Of a DNA stretch of 64,000 bases, positions 13,860 through 26,530 are shown one piece after another; the first letter of the stretch is position 1; every line of letters begins with the position of its first letter. Under the pieces are notes generated by a model that ran no database searches, had not been told where the DNA came from, and saw only the letters and a list, made by a program, of their open reading frames with translations. The translations under genes were made by a program, and so were the position numbers. The stretch covers positions 7,114,586 to 7,178,585 of the forward strand of contig CP099849.1 of the NCBI GenBank assembly GCA_030062745.1. The letters run 5' to 3'. This DNA comes from Capitulum mitella (taxonomy: Eukaryota; Arthropoda; Thecostraca; Pollicipedomorpha; Pollicipedidae).

Positions 13860-15420
13860 TTGCCGACACCGTCCTTTTCCTATCCGGACCTACCGGCGCT
13901 CGGCGTGGCGGCCCGCGGGCGCGGCGGGCGCGCCGGGCGCGGGCGTCCACCGCCTTCGCCGCGCGGCGATCCCGCCGCAGCCGTTGTAATTGTATAATTT
14001 GGCTAATTACATACGCGCCGCGGCCGGGCCGGCCGGCTGACTTATGGCGTCATCCGGGCTGCGGCGGCCGCGGCCCGGAGCCGCCGGCGCGCTGCATGCC
14101 AAGTGGCCGCGGCCGGGTCGCGACCGCGCCGGGCCCGCCGGCGCCGGCCGAGGTCGCGGCGAGGTCGGCGCGGCGCCGGCTGGAGGGGCGGGACGGCGCC
14201 GGCGGCCGACGCCGCGCCGCCCGGGGAGGCTGTCCGATCCGAGCGCGCGGCCGGGTCGAGTTGCATGTCAGCCTTTGTCGGACTGACGTGAATTGTCAAA
14301 GTGTGTCAGATTACTGTCGCGACCGGGCCGCCGCCGCCGCGCCCGACTGAGGCCGAGCTACAGCCGGGCGGTGCGCTCGGACGCCCGCCGCGGCCGTTCC
14401 GTGCAGGTTTTTTCAACGCCGCCCGTCGTTTCGGCGAGCGGCGTCACGTGCCGGCCCGGCACGCAGCCGTTCGGCCGCTTTTCGCCGCCCCGCCGCGCTG
14501 CAACCGTCGCCCCGGGCCGGCCGCTCCATTAGCGGCGCCGGCGGCGAGCGGCGGCGCACGGCGACGATCGCGGCGAGCGGCGCCGCCGGCGCCGTGAAGC
14601 GGCCGGCTAAGTGCGATCGGCACCCGGCCCGCAATTAGCCGCCACTCCCGGAGAGGGCATAATTAATTAGCGGGTCATGTAATGGGCGGTGTGGGGCGGG
14701 CGGCGTTCCTGGCCGCCGCCGCAGCGGCCGGCCGCGGCCCGGCGGCGTCTCCGGAGGCCCGGCCGGGTCAAGGCGGGCCCGCCGCCTCACTGGCCCGGTG
14801 AGAGATGGCGGTCATTTGTTACAGCGCCGAGGGCGGAGGCCTGCCACCGATTCAATAGCCCTGAGTGGGCTGCGGCTGGACGGATGCCGGGAGGCCGAGG
14901 GCTGGTCACTGTCCTGTGGGTGTCGCGCTGGCCTCCGCTCTGTTGTCGCACCAGGCGGCCTGAGAGCCGCCGCCCTCTGAGCTCCGTGATGAGACGGCAT
15001 CGCCCCGCTCGTTCCTCGCCGACGGATAGTTACGTCTAAACAAGATATCGTCCAGCACTCTTGCAGGTCCCTCGTGGGCGAATCCCGCTGTCGCAGGCCC
15101 ATGACGCCTCCCGTCAACTGTCCGTACGCCCAGACCTGTGCCTCGTCCGCCCGTGTCCACGATAGGGCTCCGGCCTCAGTCGCGCTCGGCCGCAGCCGCG
15201 CCGCCCGGCAGGCGCCGTCTGCAGGTCGCCGGTTTGTGGACAAAGAGCCGGCGCATGTCACGGGCTGGACGCGAGAGGAGAGGCGTCAACAAACGGACGG
15301 CGGTGTCGATGCAGGGTTCCGGCGCCGGGTCCGGCTCAGCCGACCCGTGAAGGGGAGGGTGACGTCACGAGTCGGGATGACCGATGTTGCTGGGCGTGCG
15401 ACGGCTCGCGGATAGTGGGA
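13860..15420. promoter_or_regulatory. Large CpG island with embedded TAAT-rich islets
   Basis: 1.5 kb of very CpG-dense DNA is interrupted by two short AT islets: 13985-14012 (tgtaattgtataatttggct followed by aattacat) and about 14628-14684 (gcaattagccgcc ... cataattaattagcgggtca). Islets of homeodomain-type TAAT words inside GC-rich DNA look like selected binding-site clusters. The function is inferred. Confidence 0.35.
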
Positions 15421-18040
15421 ACGGGTGGTGATGAATGCGGGGTGCACAATGGGCCTCGGGTGACGAGAGGTAACAATGGCTCACGTCGGACAGTGATGCA
15501 CGGGAGATTAAACGGCGGGGACGCTCGTTAAAAGAAACACAGCGCCTCGACCTGGCTGGCGAAAGTTGACGGTGATTTGCAACTCGTTGGAGGTCAGACA
15601 GGGGTCAAAGGGTGACCGGTATGCTCAATGGAAGGGGTTGTATGGCAATTGATGAACTCATGACGGAGTGCCTTTTGATTGGTAATTTATGATTCACTCG
15701 TGGTCCTATTTTACAATTTGTACGCACTCAGTCGCCTCCATCCTTTATAGCTTCACGCATAACGAAGATGACAAAAAGCTCAGATGATTAGAATACTTAT
15801 CGTGCGTAAACTTTTAGGATGATATCAATCAAGGAGGGCCTGATACTTTTCTATGATAGTTTTTTTTTATTAGACAGTTTTTGGTCTTAATCTTATGAAC
15901 CCTCGTTGGTTTAGGGATTTCTGCGTAACGCGGACGTATACGGGGAGGGAAGGGTACGACCCCCTGGCCATTTCCACAACGTGCGTCCTAGAGCGTCGCG
16001 GAAGAATTCAGCGTGTTGCGCGTGACGAGATCTCGCGACTGGTATCCCATCTTTAGGACTCAGGACAACGAGTAGCCTTCCAGATCGGGTCAAAGGTGGA
16101 AATGTGGTTCTATTTTGAATTCAAAAAAACTGAACGCCAAAAATAAATGATAATGAAGCGAAACAGATGTCATAGTGTTCTTCAGCCAACTATAAGTCAA
16201 TATGTACCGAACATGATTACATTTCGCCCGTGGATTCAGATCCAGGTCATGCTATGTCAGTCCTTCTCCAGCGGGGTCGTGAGCTTAAATGTGATCTCGC
16301 AGCCGCAGGAGTGTTTTCTGTAGCAATAAATGCTGAAGTCAAACGTAGCATTTGAATTGGACAGCACTGTTGAGAATAACATCTAAAGGTCGTTTTAGGT
16401 CATCCTAGGTTATCTTAAGCAAGTGATCTAGAAAGGCTTCGGATTATCTAACAACTGTGACTGAAATGTGTCAGGACGTTTTTTGATTGGATGTTCACTA
16501 CAAAACCTAATTTTAGGCGTGTCGTGGTTTTGCAGACTCATCACCCCATGGCCGGCGCCGCTCCGCCATCGGAGCAAAAGTCAGGCCTTCACGCCATTCC
16601 GCCTTCCTTTCATAAAATAAAGATAAATTGCGCCAACTTAATATGATTGGATTCCTTACGGCTGAAGGAAACCGAGTATATTGATTCTTTTGGGATACGT
16701 ATTTTTCATTGCACTTTGAGAGGTAAAAAAATAAGAAGGCTAAAGTAAAAAGTAAAAGGTAAAAACTAAATGTATGGATAATCGTACAGACCATACAATT
16801 TGGACTCGATTGATGTACATTTTATTGCCTTTGTGCTCTCCAGCTGTTTTGGAGCGAGGCAAAATGAAACCGGTGTCAGCCGGCCACGGTGGTGCGCGGA
16901 AACGGCTGACATGGTTCCCGTTATGATGTCATAGCTCGTTATCATGTCAACGTATCGGAAAAAATGTTGCACCATAAGATGCGGAAAGGATGCCTCAGAG
17001 GATACATCCATTTCCAGGTGGATCAAATAAACCGCCAGGAAGTTATTTCTGAAAAACCACAAGGGGAGGCTCATCGACCCCCTCCCTATACAGGCGAGAG
17101 TTAATATGCATTCATGCGATTTTGCATCCTAATTGTTGATGTAATTATACCATCAGTATTATAACAAAAGAAATTTTTCTTAAGTATGGAGTAAATCGAT
17201 AAAAAGTGTTCCAGTGCACGAATGCTCTGCGGAAGAAAAACGATCATAAGTGGTACTTCTCCGAATCGTCTAATGATCACATTGAAAAAAAAATTATGTA
17301 AAGTTAATCCAGCACGTCAGCAAATTCAAGAAAATTCACCGTGATTTGCCCGGAAAAATAATTTAGCACGATATGTTTGTAAAATCCCCCCACATTTCTG
17401 TTTACATTATATGCGAAACATGGACAGACGTCATTTAATTCCGACGTTGGCAGCGCAGGTTTGAAACGTTTCGAAACGCTAGTTTTTTGCGTGCGTGTGT
17501 GCTTTTTAAGCCTGTGAGAACATTCCGCGTCAGTGTCCTTTCTCCGGAAACCTGAGCTGGCTTTTTACAGATGGTACTAAAAGCCCGAACACTCCTGTTG
17601 TTTGCATAACTGAGGGCCGAATGCTCGGGCTCGCGTATTTTCATGACCGTAACGATACTGGTAGGCTATGAAAAATGCTTCTGAACATGTTCATCACCAT
17701 ACCCTGTTTTTAGGGCTGGCGATCTTGTTTTATGGCCCGGCATGTAAAACTCCGAGGTAACCCACACTTCAATCGGATTTATGATATTTCTGGGTACTGC
17801 CTGGGATTTACCCATTATGGCATGCAGAGGTTGTAGAATAAACAATGCTGAATTGGCCATGCAGAACATAAATCGCTGAATAATCCCTCCCCCCCACTCC
17901 CGACAAAGAAATAGGCATGACAATCAGACAGCAGGAGTGCATTTCGGCATTCGTTCGTTTTCATCTCGACCCTTACCATCGTCTCACCTCCCTGCCTTCT
18001 GACTACCTGATCTCTCTTTGGCCCCATCTCCCCGTCTCCG
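15420..18040. other. No gene recognised
   Basis: AT-balanced to AT-rich DNA with little CpG. Only short unconvincing frames and small homopolymer runs are seen. Confidence 0.5.
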
Positions 18041-18207
18041 TCCCGTCCGTCGTGCAGCCTGGTCTGCCGACGTCCTGGGATGACGGGCGGCGCGGGCGGC
18101 CAGCCTCGATTGAGACGGTTCATCTCACCGGTCCGCCGCCGGCCGCCGGCCGCCGTCCGGTGATGCACGGCGCTCTGGCACGAACGGGGAGAGGGACGAG
18201 GCGGCGG

Positions 18208-19833
18208 CACGTGCTGGTCGTGCCGAGGCACGTGTCGTGCACGTGTTGTCTGACGCATGACGTGGACGCAGCGCGGTTCGCCTCTCGAAATGAAGGCGTG
18301 GTTTTGTAAATGGGTTCGGCCAACTTCGCTAACAAGTATAAACAGGTGAATGCGAGTGGGTCAAGATGCACCACCTAGCTCTCAGAGACTGAAACTTCGA
18401 ACCCTCAAGGCCCCGAAGCCTACCAGAGCCAAAGCTTCGAGGACTTGGAAAACGACCGAGACAACACCCAAAGATTAGTCAACCGGAGACGAGCACCAAA
18501 ACAGCGTCAGACACACGGCGGACAGGCCCGTCACCGCTGCGAGTACGAGGTCTGGGCCAAGCCCAGCATGACTTGGCAACACCACGTGCCGCTCCCCGTG
18601 CGGCGCTGCCGTCTGTGCCGTCGCCACGTGCCTGTCTGTGCCGGCCGGACGACGCAGCCCGTGCCACGTGCTGGCGGGCCGCCGACTCGGCTTCTGCGGC
18701 AGTCACGTGCCGACCGGCCTGCGCCTCCCTCCGCGGAACTGCAGCGATTATCCACTCTCCTGTAGATGATAACTGCAGCCGCCGATCTTTTGCGGATAAT
18801 AACCTGCCCACCGATGCCCGGGCCGCCCGCGGCTATCATTGCGCCCGCTGCTCTGTTGTTTGCAATTGACGGCACTTGCCATGCACGGAGTGATGGCTTT
18901 TCCGGCAATGTGTGAGATGAACGTCGACCGTAAAACGGTGGGAGCTCCTTTGTGAGGCTTAAAGAGCGGGCGCTTTAACAGGCGACACAAACTGGCAAGG
19001 AGTTGACGCCATCACGCTAAGCGTCTTCGGTGGGCAGGGATGTGCCTCAGCCGTGGCGACATTGTTTAGATTATGTCCGAATCGGAGTATGAGATGATAA
19101 AGGGTTGCGATTGTGATGACCGCGGCCCGGGAATAAATATCAGCTACAATTTATGCAAATGCAGTGGTCGTTGATTTCTTTTCAGCTCGTGTGTTCCACG
19201 GATGTTCTGATGGAATCACCAGTTTTCCTTGCTCAGAGGGAGCCAGACCCCAGGTAGATCCCTGCATTTGAAATCTAGTGTTGGTCCCACACTTCTGCCC
19301 GCTAAAACTTAAAGCATTTGTCATGCTGACGAATTCCCAACGCTGCCACTCTTTTTAAAAAGTCGAAATGAGGTCGCAAAACAGGTTAAACATGGATCCA
19401 GGAGAGCGCCACGTCTGATGTACTCCACATCTTTTGCCGCTTTAAAATGCTTGAACAACTATCTAACGGAAATGAAAATGAGCAGACATTATACGCTTTC
19501 CAATCCTTGCAACGGCCGCCGATGCCGGCATGTTTTGAGTAAGAGCTATGTTGATCGGGCGTTTGAAGGCGACACGGCTTCCCCACTTTGTCACGTGTCG
19601 ACGGACGTGCCGATTATCTGCCGCGACAGGCGAGCCGTCCGCCCACCACTCGCGCAGAGCCAGTCGCGGGCGCCAGCGCCGACCAGTCGGAGCAGACCGC
19701 CTACGTTCCGGCGCGGGTGTGGCCTGCGCTGGCCGGGTCTGGCCCGCAGAACCGGCGAGTTTGCGAACGCCCGCTCATCGCGACCAATGCGATCGTAAGC
19801 AGCCGGGTGCGGGTGCACGTGTACCTGCACGTG
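18208..19833. promoter_or_regulatory. Cluster of ten CACGTG palindromes
   Basis: Exact CACGTG occurs at 18208, 18229, 18240, 18593, 18625, 18665, 18704, 19592, 19816 and 19828. About 0.4 would be expected in this length at equal base frequencies. CACGTG is the class-B E-box bound by bHLH and bHLH-ZIP factors (Myc/Max, USF, TFEB/MITF, CLOCK/CYC). Binding is inferred. The interval also holds ATGCAAAT (octamer-like, within ttatgcaaatgcag near 19151). Confidence 0.45.
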
Positions 19834-19899
19834 CACGGCTTCTGGCGTTTCCGAGCCGGGCTGCGGGCGCGACTGCAGCCCGCTAGCCGTCGGCGTGTT

Positions 19900-21670
19900 T
19901 GAAGCGAGGGCTGGCATGTATCCACGCCTTGATGGCTGTCCTCTCAGCGCGGGGTTCTGCGCGCCTGAGAGGTCTATTGATACGACCTTCCGTCGGCGTC
20001 AAACGCTGACACGGCGGGAGGGCACGTAGGCGGGAGTCGGGGTTCGGGGCAAAAGGACATGGGCGGATCCAGGCGTATGGTCGGAGTGGCGTGGACATGG
20101 CGTAACTCCTCCCGAGACGACGTAAACGTGGTGAAATTCTATTTTTCATTCCATATCAAAATAAAAAATATAAAATAGAACAGTATCGTATTTGCAATGC
20201 ATGCATGCAATGACAAAGTAAGGCAGTCGGTACCACGTACCATGTTTAAAACTGAAACATATTTTAACGTTCGCCCCTCCCCAAGCAGCAGTGATCCCTC
20301 TCCGGATGGTTGTCTCTACTCGTCCCTGGAGGGGGGGAGGGGGTACGGAAGACCATGGACTCTTGCAGTCGTAAACGGGCCCCGTTGAAAGATGGGGCCC
20401 AGGAGGGCGGGCGTCAGTCCTGCGCCGCCGGCGACAAATAAGCTCCTTTCGGCCGGCGACAGCTGTCGGGTGTGCCGTCCGCGACGGCGGCCGAACAGGC
20501 GACAGAGGCGGCGACGACAGGCGCGAGCACAAGCGGCGCTGTGTGGCGCCGACGCTGAAGGCCGCGTTCGGTCGTCCGTCGCCCGGGCCGTGGTGCGGTG
20601 CTGACGGCGGGGCGGGGAGGGCGGCCGGTGTTCGCTGCTTGTGCGGCTCGGCTGTTCGGTGGAGAAGCGGCGGCTTTTCGGACTGGCGAACGTGAAACGA
20701 GGTTTCCTGCGAGCGTTTTCATAACGCATGTTTGTGCTTGTGACAGGAAGACATTCTTACCGCTGGAATAGTTCGTCGGCGTTTATCAGACGCACGGCTT
20801 ACATGAGCCATATGCCTGATGTAGCAAGAAACGTCGTAAAATATGACAAAATATTCCGAGATGTACGTATGTCCTCGCCTCATACACACCATGGTTGCCT
20901 TTCCTGGTAACGTGCTGCCATGGGTGCAACCGCCGGGAACAGTTGCCGGTTTTATTGAATTCCAGCGCTCCGCGTGATGGAGGCTGTACAAGTAACATCA
21001 GCCGATGCAGATGAGGGATTAAACTATCTTACTGCTACCACGGGAGCGTTACTATAAACAATACATGCATAATGATGCATACGATTAAGCTGGCTAAAAC
21101 AGAGTCCGAGCGAATGCCGTCCGTGCTATAACGGCAGGCTTGAAAACACAACTGACAAAAACCTGCTTGGGAGCAGTACCCTCGTCCACAAGTCGGTGCA
21201 GGCGCCGATTTCACCGAGGAACATTAACTCCGACCTAGTCGCCCGCCGTTGTCAAAGACGGCTGCGTCAATCACACCGCCAAGTAGCGTGATCTGGCTCC
21301 ATGCCAGGTGGACGTCATACACGCCCCACCGCATCCGACGGCACCCTTTGTAATCCTGGGCTTTGGCCGGTCCGACCCCCCTCCCCCCGGCGGCGGGGCG
21401 ACGCCCGCGCGATGCTGGACACGATTTCGCGCTATCGCTGTGCCAGATACGACCATTCAGGCGGCGCGGAGGCCGGCCGGCAGCCTTGTTAACGCCGGCG
21501 TACTTGAGCCGCGCTGCAAGTCATCGCCGCCGTCGTTAGTCGACGGCCGCCGCGGCTGACTAGAGGCCGGGTGCCGGAGACGGAACCCTCACCGCCGCCG
21601 CCTCCGCCGCCGCCGAGCGGCAGGCTCCGGCGCGGGGTCCGCCGGCCGGCGTTGAGAGCAGGTCTCTGCT
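19900..21670. other. No gene recognised; CpG-rich blocks at about 20300-20700 and 21350-21660
   Basis: GC blocks alternate with balanced sequence. Long frames within the blocks are Arg/Ala/Pro-rich and unsupported. Confidence 0.5.
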
Positions 21671-21675
21671 TTGTT

Positions 21676-21905
21676 CTGAATCGATTTGAGTCGGTTTCGA
21701 ATTGATTCGGTAGGTTCGCGCTTTCGTAGCGAATCAGATTTAGAATAGGTTCATTTGAGAGCCGCAGCGAAGCTGAATCTTAGTCGAACCGCGGACTTGT
21801 CGTTCGGTCAGCACTGAATCAGACCTGAATTGATTCCCTTTAAAAGCCTTTGCGAATCGGACTCGGAATCGATTCCCAGCCCTGTGCATCAGATCGCGAA
21901 TCGAT
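21676..21905. repeat. Cluster of GAATC / GAATCGATTC-like words
   Basis: GAATC or GAATTGATTC occurs at 21678, 21699, 21731, 21775, 21816, 21828, 21854, 21866 and 21898, about every 25-30 bp. It includes the perfect palindrome gaatcgattc (21866-21875). It may be a degenerate short tandem repeat or a binding-site array. Confidence 0.5.
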
Positions 21906-21949
21906 CCTCTGCAGACGAAAGAAGCCCAAAGCCTGGGTCGAGATGCGCG

Positions 21950-24900
21950 AACGAGTTCGCCTGGGTCGCGGGCTGGACATCGGCCGGAGAGCGGGCCGTG
22001 GCCTGCGTTCCGGGGCCGGCTGCGGCCTGGCGGTGGCCGTCCGGCGGTGGTCGGGAGGCGGCTGAGATGAGCGGCGTAGCCAGAGGCCCGGAGCGAACCC
22101 GGGTGGGAGTCGTGGATAATCGCGGGAGGCCGTTTCGGCGGAAAGTTTAGACACGCGGCCATAAGAGGGAGCTCGAACGAATCGGGCTGTGGCTTGATTA
22201 ACCTCGCCGAGTTGTTTGAGTCAAATTGGTGGTTAATGGTCCTGAGCAGTAACGCAGTGGCCACAAAGCTAGTCATGGCCGTTCGACAAATCGCCTAGAA
22301 CCCCCAGCATGTCTGCAGCTGATACGTTCTGGATATAGGCTATGACTACGGGACGCCAGTTGCGAAAGTCTGAAGTGTGAAGTCCGAGCCAGACTATTGC
22401 TAAACATGTTTCGCGACATTTGTCGTCGAAGCCTTATCAGTCTAAAGTTTCACGTGTAAACGCCCTGGTTTGTATCATCGTTGCCGAGCTTCGCCCACGC
22501 AGCACTTCAGAGCTCTCCGGGCCGCCAACACTCGGCGATACCCCGCACGCGAACGCCACCTGTCGCGTGCCGCCGGGGTGTGCGCCGCCATCCTGCGCTA
22601 CCGCGCTGCCCGCAGCGTCGGATTTTCCCACAACTGCGCGCGCCGGCGCCGCCATAGGCCCGTTCCCGGCGAGTTCTCACGCCATCAGCGGCGGCGGCGG
22701 CGGGTTCAAGGCGGCGCCCGCGCGTCGTTACCGCCGCGATGCATCGCCGCCGCCGCCGCCGATGGCGCGCTCGAACCCGTCATTGGCGCGGTCGCGGGCG
22801 GCGCGCCATTCCGGACCGCCTTCGCGGCTTTTCCGGCGGCGGTCAGCGCGCCCGCGGCGGGACCCCGCTGGCGTCGACCGGCGCGGCGAGGAGCGACGTC
22901 GGCGGTGTCGCCGGCTGCCCTCCGGGCGGGCGGCGCTTCGCTCACCCCGAACCGTTTCGTAAGGCCGTAATCAATATCCATATTTGTGCGGTCGCGTTAA
23001 TGGGCTGCGGGAGGCCTGTTGATGCATGGCCGCGCCGCGATCGTATCGGCGGCGGAGGCGGCGCGGAGGAGACGGCGCAGATTAGCTGGCCGGCGTTTAC
23101 TGGCGGCCGGCGACACCTCCGGCCGTCCGGCTCGGCTCCGCGGCTTCACGTCCTGGCAGACACGGCGCCGATGTCTGCCGGTCTGCGCGGATCAGTCCCT
23201 CGATGAAGCTGAGGAGCGTTCCGGGAACACCGCCCTCTCTATACCCCTCTATATACCTCTCTATACCCCCGACACAGCTGTGCCTGCCTCTTTAAGCCGC
23301 AGCGAGAACGTTTTGCATTTTTACCTGCCTGTGAATGCTACGACAAAACCAGGTAGACGGAAGTCGGAATGCCCGTATTTCACACGGCGCATAGTTTTTG
23401 GTAATTTTACCACCACGTTGAGCTGTGGTAATGTCTTGGCTGTCAACCGTCGCTGTTTACTTGGGTCTTGCGGCATTTCCGATTCTCTAGCCATTTCCTA
23501 TCATTACTAAGTTATTTTTGGGAAGGGGAGCTGTTCCCCAATGCTCATCGACCATAGGAGGAAAAGCGATTATCTTAACCATCTGGCAATGGGTTGGTGG
23601 AAGCTATAGTCCCGATTTGGAAACCTCCCTGCTACACTGTATCACCACGGTAATTTTTAAAGGTATTGGGGAGAAGAAATGTTCTGTTAGACTTTCATAA
23701 TGTGTACAGAATCGTCCAAGCTAGCTAGTCTTGCCAAACTGTGAGGCAGGGTGCTCAAGGTCGCGATTTTATGTATTACATATTAAGGATACCCTACCGA
23801 TAATGATGTCTTAAACGTTGGACGTAACCCGTTAATGAGCACGTCTTTGCGCTCTTTATAGCTCATTATTTGCCAGATTGGCTCAAAATAGGCTCCTGTT
23901 TTGGTAACCCTCCATCTTGCACGACTTCTAAGCCTCGACATAGTCTAGATCATGGCGAGACTCTCACCAGCTCCCGACAGCAGCTAAGCGCCAGTCATGC
24001 CGGAGCTTGGAGGAAAGTGATTAACCCGTTATGGTTTCTGCTGCTTTTGCCGGTGGCAAACAGTGTGATTGAGATGCAACGGCGGCCCTCCAGATGGTTA
24101 CAAATGAGAGTTTGGAACCATGGTCGGTCCTCCTGCTGGTTACAGAAGTCATCGATAAGTCAGAGAGATGGCTCCAAATGGTTTCGAATCTGTTGGTATG
24201 AATTACAGAAGTTACTCATTTCGCGATCTGAATAGGTGATGACTTTGCATACTGAGGAATGTGGACTGGGGGTTTGCTGTGAAGAGATTCTCAAAGAATG
24301 GTTGGCTGAAAAGACATAGTTCAGACGTTGTAGCCAGATTTATTGCTCGTAGATTTTAAATATCACGCGAGCATTGTCCCGACTGCATATGCATTGCGCT
24401 GCCCTGCATATCAACTTCATTTGACGAGTGCTTCGTGCACTTCTGTGCTGTGCCCATTTTTACCGATATATCGGTTTTTAATTAAATCTGCATGTTCTTC
24501 AATGGCAAACTATGATATAGGAACCTCAGGAACAAACAGATGAGGTTTTCCGTGACGACTTTGTTTTAATTGGACACTGATTTCTGGGCGACTCTTGGTC
24601 ACCGGTATAGCCAAGCGGGGCTGGAGGGCCCCCTCCCCTGGCCTGCGTTTTTGTGGAAACCATTGCACATCGTCATCCCAGCAGGCGGTTTTCGTATGAT
24701 TTCAGTTCACACTGAGCTTCGCCCCCCCCCCCACGCGTAAAGAAAATTCTGGCTGTTCCCCTGCTCTCAGTCCCAATTAAAATTAAATTCTTTATCAATT
24801 CGAATTTGGAAAGAAGTAAGTGATTCAAAGGAAGCTCCATTTCTCTCGCCTTTTACGCAATCCACGCATCAAGGCAGCAACAACGGTTGACCAAATTGTC

Positions 24901-25120
24901 GGACGAAAGTATTCAGGGCAGGTATGTTCCGCTGCGGGAACTTTCTGCGCACCTAGACGCGTACTGAGCTCATGCTGGCCTAGCCGTGGAAATGTCGTCC
25001 TATTAACGAAGCATTGTTTTCGTTTTCAGCGAACACAATCGCCCTTCTATTTAAAGCAGACGCGCCATAACTGACCAGTGACCAGTCTGCCTTGCTAGAC
25101 AAAGATATCCGTCACTTATC
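21950..25120. other. CpG island (about 21950-23210) then ordinary sequence
   Basis: The island carries an AT islet at 22965-23003 (taatcaatatccatatttgt then gcgttaatggg). A short ctctatac repeat lies near 23232-23270. From 23280 to 25120 nothing is recognised. Confidence 0.45.
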
Positions 25121-26530
25121 CCCTGCGCGAAGAAAGACCGCTCCTCCTCCCAGCTGCCCGTCTCGGCGCGGCGTTTCTGTCGCTGTCTCCGCCGCGGGTT
25201 CGTCTCCACCTGCCCGTCCGCCGCGCCGCTCTACGCCGCGCCGCTCTCCGCCGCGTCGCGTCCTGCCGTCGCGCGCTCTCGCGGCCGGCCGCCGGCCCGG
25301 CGCCCGATCAGATACCGACGCGAGCGCGTCGCCGGCCGGGCCGCCCCCTATCGGCCCATCTGACCGCACGCCTGTGTTCCTACACAGGATATCGCACCCC
25401 ACATCGGGTCTGTTTTCCGCGCCGGCCGCGCCTCCCAACTAGGCCAGCCGTCTGGGGCGCCGCCGGCCGGCCGTCGCCGAACGCCGTCGGACTGATTGAC
25501 TGACTGACCGACGGACCGACTGACGGACTTGCTGACTGACTGGGCGACTGACTGACAGCTGACTGACTGACTTTCTAGATGGCTTAACGACCGACCGAGT
25601 GCCTGACTGACTGAATAACCGATGTTGGGTGGCAGTCACTGGGCGATGGGCGGACGACGAACTGCACTCTTGACTGGCGGACTGACGGACTGACAGGACC
25701 GGCTGGCTCAGGAACGACTGACGAGCAGAGCCGAGTAGATGGCCGAGCTCTTGGCCGAGGCCTCGAGCTCGAAACGCGCGCCGGGACGAGCACACACGGC
25801 TCACCTCGCTGCCCAATCTAGCTAAATGACGCCTCTTCGGCTGTGAATGGGGCAATTTACTGCAGGCGCTCCATGACGGATGGGCAGGAGCGACCCCTGG
25901 CACCTCCAGGTCGCCGGCAATCGCTCATTGACGTGCAAGCGATCAGACTCACGCAGTCCACTGAGCTCAGCCGAACCCCTGATGGTGGACGTTTCTCCGG
26001 GTCAAGGTCAGGCCGGTGTTTGTTTGACGCGTCCCGTTTCGGAGGCATTTTGTAGGCGCGAAACGCCACGGATGCCGAGGGAACCGGCCGCCGCGTGTGG
26101 GGCTGTCGGCGTCCGGAGTTCTGGGGATGAAATTATCAGACCGCGTTATTGGTTTCGGACGGTCGCCTGCGGCCCCCAGCTCTCGCCGGCTGGCAGCTGG
26201 GGCCCCCAGGCGGCCCTAATCTCGCCGCGCGGGCGAGAGCCCGCCGCACGCCACGCGGGAATCACATTCTGTTTACGAAATGGCCGAATGATTACCCGGG
26301 CCCTTGTCTGCGGTTACATCTCGGTGCGCGGCTTTAATAAGCGACGCTATTATGATAATTCCGATTTGAATGCGGCGAAACGCCTTTCCGGCGGAGGTCG
26401 CACTCGGTCGACGCAGTTCTCGGCGACGCTAGCGGGGTCAAGCGCCGGCTGCCGTCGTCGGCAGCGGTGTAGAGCCGCCAGCTCTGGGGGTCGACTCTAA
26501 TGACGCCCGAACACGAGGGAAACAACAGCT
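25120..26530. other. GC-rich block, GACT array, second GC block with AT islet
   Basis: 25130-25480 is CpG-rich with a repeated cgccgcgccgctct word. 25489-25735 is the tetranucleotide array (separate entry). About 25900-26480 is GC-rich, with an AT-rich islet at 26330-26372 (ctttaataagcgacgctatt atgataattccg) that again looks like a binding-site cluster. Confidence 0.45.
25489..25735. repeat. Degenerate (GACT)n / (GACGGACC)n array
   Basis: Tracts of gactgactgac mixed with gaccgacggacc, interrupted by unique segments. The minus strand reads as Ser/Val/Arg/Gln repeats (SVSQSVRQ-type), an artefact of the repeat. Confidence 0.85.

Noticed and set aside
24600-24660. tRNA-like segment (ggtatagccaagcggggctgg)
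   Set aside because: The D-arm-like start is not followed by an anticodon stem or T-arm at the proper distance.
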